Shown one piece after another: positions 7,205 through 10,970 of a stretch of 10,970 nucleotides of DNA (the first letter of the stretch is position 1; each line of letters opens with the position of its first letter). The notes under the pieces are model-generated. The model was not told the origin of the DNA. It did not search any database and saw only the letters and a list, made by a program, of their open reading frames with translations. This stretch comes from Chryseobacterium sp. UBA6632 (GTDB lineage: Bacteria > Bacteroidota > Bacteroidia > Flavobacteriales > Weeksellaceae): positions 1-10,970 of the forward strand of contig DKLU01000353.1 of assembly GCA_002455915.1 (NCBI GenBank), in the 5' to 3' direction. A program made the position numbers and the translations under genes.

Positions 7205-7982
7205 TTTCGATGAGATAAAACTAACATACATTATCATCACAATTGTAATGATGTTTTTCGTCTGCTTCATCATATTCGTCGTTCTCATGTACAATCGCAG
7301 ACAATTACTTTATTTAAAAGAAAAACAACTCCAACAATCCGAACACCAAAATCAGCTTCTTCAAAAAGAACTCGAAAAACAAAAGCTAATCGAAAAAGAA
7401 AGAGAACGTATTTCTCACGATATGCACGATGATTTGGGCGCCGGAATTTCCGCCTTAAAACTTCAGGCAGAATTCTTGAAACAAAGATTGCAGAATGAGG
7501 AATTTCAGGCTGATATTGATGAATTGTTGAAAACTTCAGAAGAAATGAACCTTTCCATGCGGGAAATGCTGTGGAGCTTACATTCAGGAAATGATACTAT
7601 TGGAAGTTTCATTAATTATGCTAAAATATACGCAGGAAACTTCCTTAAGAAAACGATAATTCGAATTGATTTTGAAGAAGAAAATATTGTTGATCATTTC
7701 CCGATATCTACCGAATGGAGGAGAAATTTATTTTTATGTTTGAAAGAAGCTTTAAACAATGCTTATAAGCATAGCAAATCAGATCAACTAAAAATATCGT
7801 TTAAACAAACTGATGGAAAATTTTTAATTCAGATTTCAGATAACGGAATTGGACTTAATCATGAGAATAAAGAAGGCTACGGGCTTCGTAATATGCACCG
7901 CAGAATGCAGGAATGTAATGGTTCGCTGAAAATATTACCTATAAAAAAAGGAACAACGCTTCTTTTTGAAGTAATATTTTAA
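7188..7982 (+). CDS. Short sensor histidine kinase (HisKA_3 / HATPase_c)
   Basis: This NarX/DegS-like kinase autophosphorylates on histidine and should pass the phosphate to the response regulator at the start of the cassette. Counting from 7188 (264 residues), there is one membrane helix at about 11-35. A Gln/Glu/Lys-rich coiled coil (about 38-76) leads into the HisKA_3 motif ERISHDMHDDLGAGIS, with H80 as the likely phospho-acceptor. The HATPase domain follows, with N-box KEALNNAYKHSKS (N190/N191), G1 box SDNGIGL (D218) and G2 box GYGLRNMHRRM. There is essentially no extracytoplasmic domain, so sensing must come from the membrane segment or a partner. Two adjacent ATGs (7188 and 7191) are both plausible starts. 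An in-frame ATG at 7158 would lie 47 nt inside the upstream gene and add only MFLLLNTIKA. HisKA_3 kinases typically pair with NarL-type regulators, which fits this cassette. Confidence 0.93.
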   Translation: MMKEYNFDEIKLTYIIITIVMMFFVCFIIFVVLMYNRRQLLYLKEKQLQQSEHQNQLLQKELEKQKLIEKERERISHDMHDDLGAGISALKLQAEFLKQRLQNEEFQADIDELLKTSEEMNLSMREMLWSLHSGNDTIGSFINYAKIYAGNFLKKTIIRIDFEEENIVDHFPISTEWRRNLFLCLKEALNNAYKHSKSDQLKISFKQTDGKFLIQISDNGIGLNHENKEGYGLRNMHRRMQECNGSLKILPIKKGTTLLFEVIF

Positions 7983-8064
7983 TTTGTTTTAAATATTTAC
8001 AGAAAAGACAAATTGACACATTTTTAAAATTAACTAAAATTTAACTTGAAATTACCCTATAAAA

Positions 8065-8079
8065 TAGCCTAAAATTAGG

Positions 8080-8082
<3 letters not shown>
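8065..8082. repeat. Near-perfect inverted repeat overlapping the eno promoter
   Basis: TAGCCTAA (8065-8072) and TTAGGTTA (8075-8082) are inverted copies with one mismatch and a 2-nt spacer. A smaller repeat, CTAT-AAA-ATAG (8057-8067), sits directly before it. The right arm covers the position of the -33 element relative to the TAAATTTG at 8100-8107, so it could be an operator for eno. Chance occurrence in AT-rich DNA is possible. Confidence 0.4.
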
Positions 8083-9422
<1,340 letters not shown>

Positions 9423-9440
9423 TTAATTGAAATTATAAAT

Positions 9441-9474
9441 TACGGCAAGCGAATTTTTGCGTTTGCCGTATTTT
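9441..9474 (+). terminator. Rho-independent terminator of eno
   Basis: An 11-bp stem pairs 9441-9451 (TACGGCAAGCG) with 9460-9470 (CGTTTGCCGTA) around an 8-nt loop, followed by TTTT. The only imperfect pair is G9449 with T9462, a G-U wobble in the plus-strand transcript. It begins 18 nt after the eno stop and is GC-rich in an otherwise AT-rich gap. Confidence 0.9.
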
Positions 9475-9493
9475 ATATAATGTAGTATATTTA
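9463..9493 (+). promoter_or_regulatory. Candidate citrate synthase promoter
   Basis: TTG at 9463-9465, a 20-nt spacer and TATATTTA at 9486-9493 fit the Bacteroidota TTG-N19/20-TAnnTTTG pattern except for the last base. The -33 triplet lies inside the right arm of the eno terminator. The -7 element is 18 nt before the ATG at 9512, leaving a short A-rich leader. Confidence 0.4.
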
Positions 9494-9511
9494 AAAAAAA
9501 ATAAATAAATA

Positions 9512-10798
9512 ATGTCAGACAACAAAGTAATATTGAATTACGCAGGTAATTCGTATGAATATCCTATCGTGGATAGTACTATCGGAGACAGAGGAATCGA
9601 TATTTCAAAATTAAGAGACCAAACAGGTTTAATCACTCTAGATTTAGGGTACAAGAACACCGGAGCTACACTTAGTGACATCACTTACTTAGACGGAGAT
9701 AAAGGAGAATTATTCTACAGAGGTTACCCAATCGAGCAGATTGCTGAGAAATCTAACTTCACAGAAGTAATGTACCTTTTATTACACGGTGAATTACCAA
9801 CTTCAGATCAATTCAATACCTTCAACGGTAATATCAAAAAATATAACTTCGTAGCAGAGGAGATGAAAAAAATCATCGATGCTTTCCCTCGTTCTGCTCA
9901 CCCTATGGGAGTTTTATCTACTTTAACTTCAGCTTTAACGGCATTCAACCCTAAAGCGGTTAACGTAAACTCTAAAGAGGAAATGGATATCGCAGCTGAA
10001 TTGCTTATCGCTAAATTTGCTCACCTTGCGGCTTGGACGTACAGAAAAAGATTAGGCCTTCCGCTTAATCACGGAGATAACAGCCTAAACTACGTAGAAA
10101 ACTTCTACAAAATGGCTTTCAGATTACCAAATGAAGAATTCCATATGAATCCTGTGGTAATTGATGCTTTAGATAAATTATTAATTCTTCACGCAGATCA
10201 CGAGCAAAACTGTTCTACTTCTACAGTAAGAATGGTAGGTTCTGCTCATACAGGTCTTTTCTCTTCAGTATCTGCGGGTATTTCTGCACTTTGGGGGCCA
10301 CTTCACGGTGGTGCAAACCAGGCAGTAATCGAAATGCTTGAATTAATTGAAAAAGATGGTGGTGATGTATCTAAATATGTTGCTAAAGCTAAAGACAAAA
10401 ACGATAGCTTCCGTCTAATGGGATTCGGGCACAGAGTGTATAAAAACTTCGACCCAAGAGCAAAAATCATCAAAAAAGCGGCAGACGATTTATTGAACGC
10501 ACTTGGAATTCAAGACAAAGCGCTTGATATTGCAATGCAGTTAGAAAAAGTAGCATTGGAAGATGAGTACTTCGTAGAAAGAAAATTATATCCAAACGTA
10601 GATTTCTATTCAGGAATCATCTACAGAGCATTAGGAATTCCTACAGAAATGTTTACAGTAATGTTTGCATTAGGAAGACTTCCGGGATGGATTGCTCAGT
10701 GGAAAGAAATGAGACTAAAAGGAGATCCAATAGGAAGACCAAGACAGGTTTATCAAGGTGCTCAACAAAGAGACTACGTTGATTTGCTGAACAGATAA
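9512..10798 (+). CDS. gltA: Citrate synthase, type II (hexameric, Gram-negative type)
   Basis: This enzyme condenses acetyl-CoA with oxaloacetate to give citrate, the entry step of the TCA cycle, in the cytoplasm. At 428 residues it matches the E. coli type II enzyme (427) rather than the shorter type I form. An N-terminal beta-rich domain (about 1-55) precedes the helical core. The catalytic triad is present: H265 in GPLHGGAN, H307 in the signature GFGHRVYKNFDPR (304-316), and D364 in PNVDFYSG. GELFYRGYPIEQIAE (65-79), LHADHEQNCSTSTVR (226-240) and the C-terminal RPRQVYQG (409-416) are also typical. The ATG at 9512 gives MSDNKVILNYAG, with an A-rich leader. It lies 89 bp after eno and has its own terminator, so it can be transcribed alone. 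Codon use is like that of eno. Confidence 0.98.
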   Translation: MSDNKVILNYAGNSYEYPIVDSTIGDRGIDISKLRDQTGLITLDLGYKNTGATLSDITYLDGDKGELFYRGYPIEQIAEKSNFTEVMYLLLHGELPTSDQFNTFNGNIKKYNFVAEEMKKIIDAFPRSAHPMGVLSTLTSALTAFNPKAVNVNSKEEMDIAAELLIAKFAHLAAWTYRKRLGLPLNHGDNSLNYVENFYKMAFRLPNEEFHMNPVVIDALDKLLILHADHEQNCSTSTVRMVGSAHTGLFSSVSAGISALWGPLHGGANQAVIEMLELIEKDGGDVSKYVAKAKDKNDSFRLMGFGHRVYKNFDPRAKIIKKAADDLLNALGIQDKALDIAMQLEKVALEDEYFVERKLYPNVDFYSGIIYRALGIPTEMFTVMFALGRLPGWIAQWKEMRLKGDPIGRPRQVYQGAQQRDYVDLLNR

Positions 10799-10818
10799 TC
10801 ATTATCTTATCATAATAG

Positions 10819-10846
10819 AATCCCAAGGCTTGCTTTGGGATTTTTT
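10819..10846 (+). terminator. Rho-independent terminator of the citrate synthase gene
   Basis: A 10-bp stem pairs 10819-10828 (AATCCCAAGG) with 10833-10842 (CTTTGGGATT) around a CTTG loop and runs into a T tract (10841-10846). One pair, G10827 with T10834, is a wobble in the plus-strand transcript. The remaining sequence to 10970 is AT-rich, with no coding region or RNA gene that I can support. Confidence 0.92.
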
Positions 10847-10970
10847 GTTGGAAAAAGTATAATTTTATATGATTGAGTTTTCCGTGTAAATATTATTAAT
10901 ATGTTTGAGATTATTTGTGAATATTTTATTTATCATTACGAATAATATTTTTTATTTAAGTATTATTTAT

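Overview
The window looks like a chromosomal segment from a flavobacterium (Bacteroidota), most likely Chryseobacterium or a close relative. The DNA is AT-rich and start codons are preceded by A-rich leaders rather than strong Shine-Dalgarno sites. The best promoter matches follow the Bacteroidota TTG / TAnnTTTG pattern. The RpoA, L17, enolase and citrate synthase sequences read as flavobacterial. Genus-level assignment is by recognition only; no search was run.

Layout. (1) 2-592: the 3' end of rpoA followed by rplQ, the tail of a ribosomal protein operon, closed by a clear terminator at 610-646. (2) 737-5016: two secreted GH35 beta-galactosidase paralogues on the plus strand (737-2623 and 3160-5016). 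Between them, on the minus strand, lies a small lipoprotein gene (2670-3092) whose product resembles the MliC lysozyme-inhibitor fold. A perfect hairpin at 2629-2663 separates the convergent pair, and a 67-bp gap holds the divergent promoters. (3) 5223-7982: a tightly packed four-gene signalling cassette. It encodes a NarL-type response regulator, an unrecognised soluble protein, a protein with about seven membrane helices, and a short HisKA_3-type histidine kinase. Gaps are 6 nt, then a 1-nt TAATG overlap, then an overlap of 17 (or 14) nt. (4) 8130-10798: enolase and citrate synthase, each with its own terminator, then about 170 bp of AT-rich sequence in which no gene is visible.

How it fits together. 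The two ends are housekeeping genes for translation/transcription, glycolysis and the TCA cycle. The middle 7.5 kb is accessory. The GH35 enzymes would release terminal beta-galactose from glycans outside the cytoplasm. The cassette looks like a two-component system with its sensing module in separate proteins: the kinase has only one membrane helix and no recognisable sensory domain, and the 7-helix protein next to it is the natural candidate sensor. No sequence evidence ties the cassette to the galactosidases. The cassette is bracketed by two AT-rich regions (about 5047-5130 and 8030-8120) that share similar sequence blocks in the same order, so the upstream region of the cassette may be a diverged copy of the eno promoter region.

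The most interesting part is the cassette, especially the unrecognised 229-residue protein and the 7-helix protein, together with the inverted repeats in its long leader.
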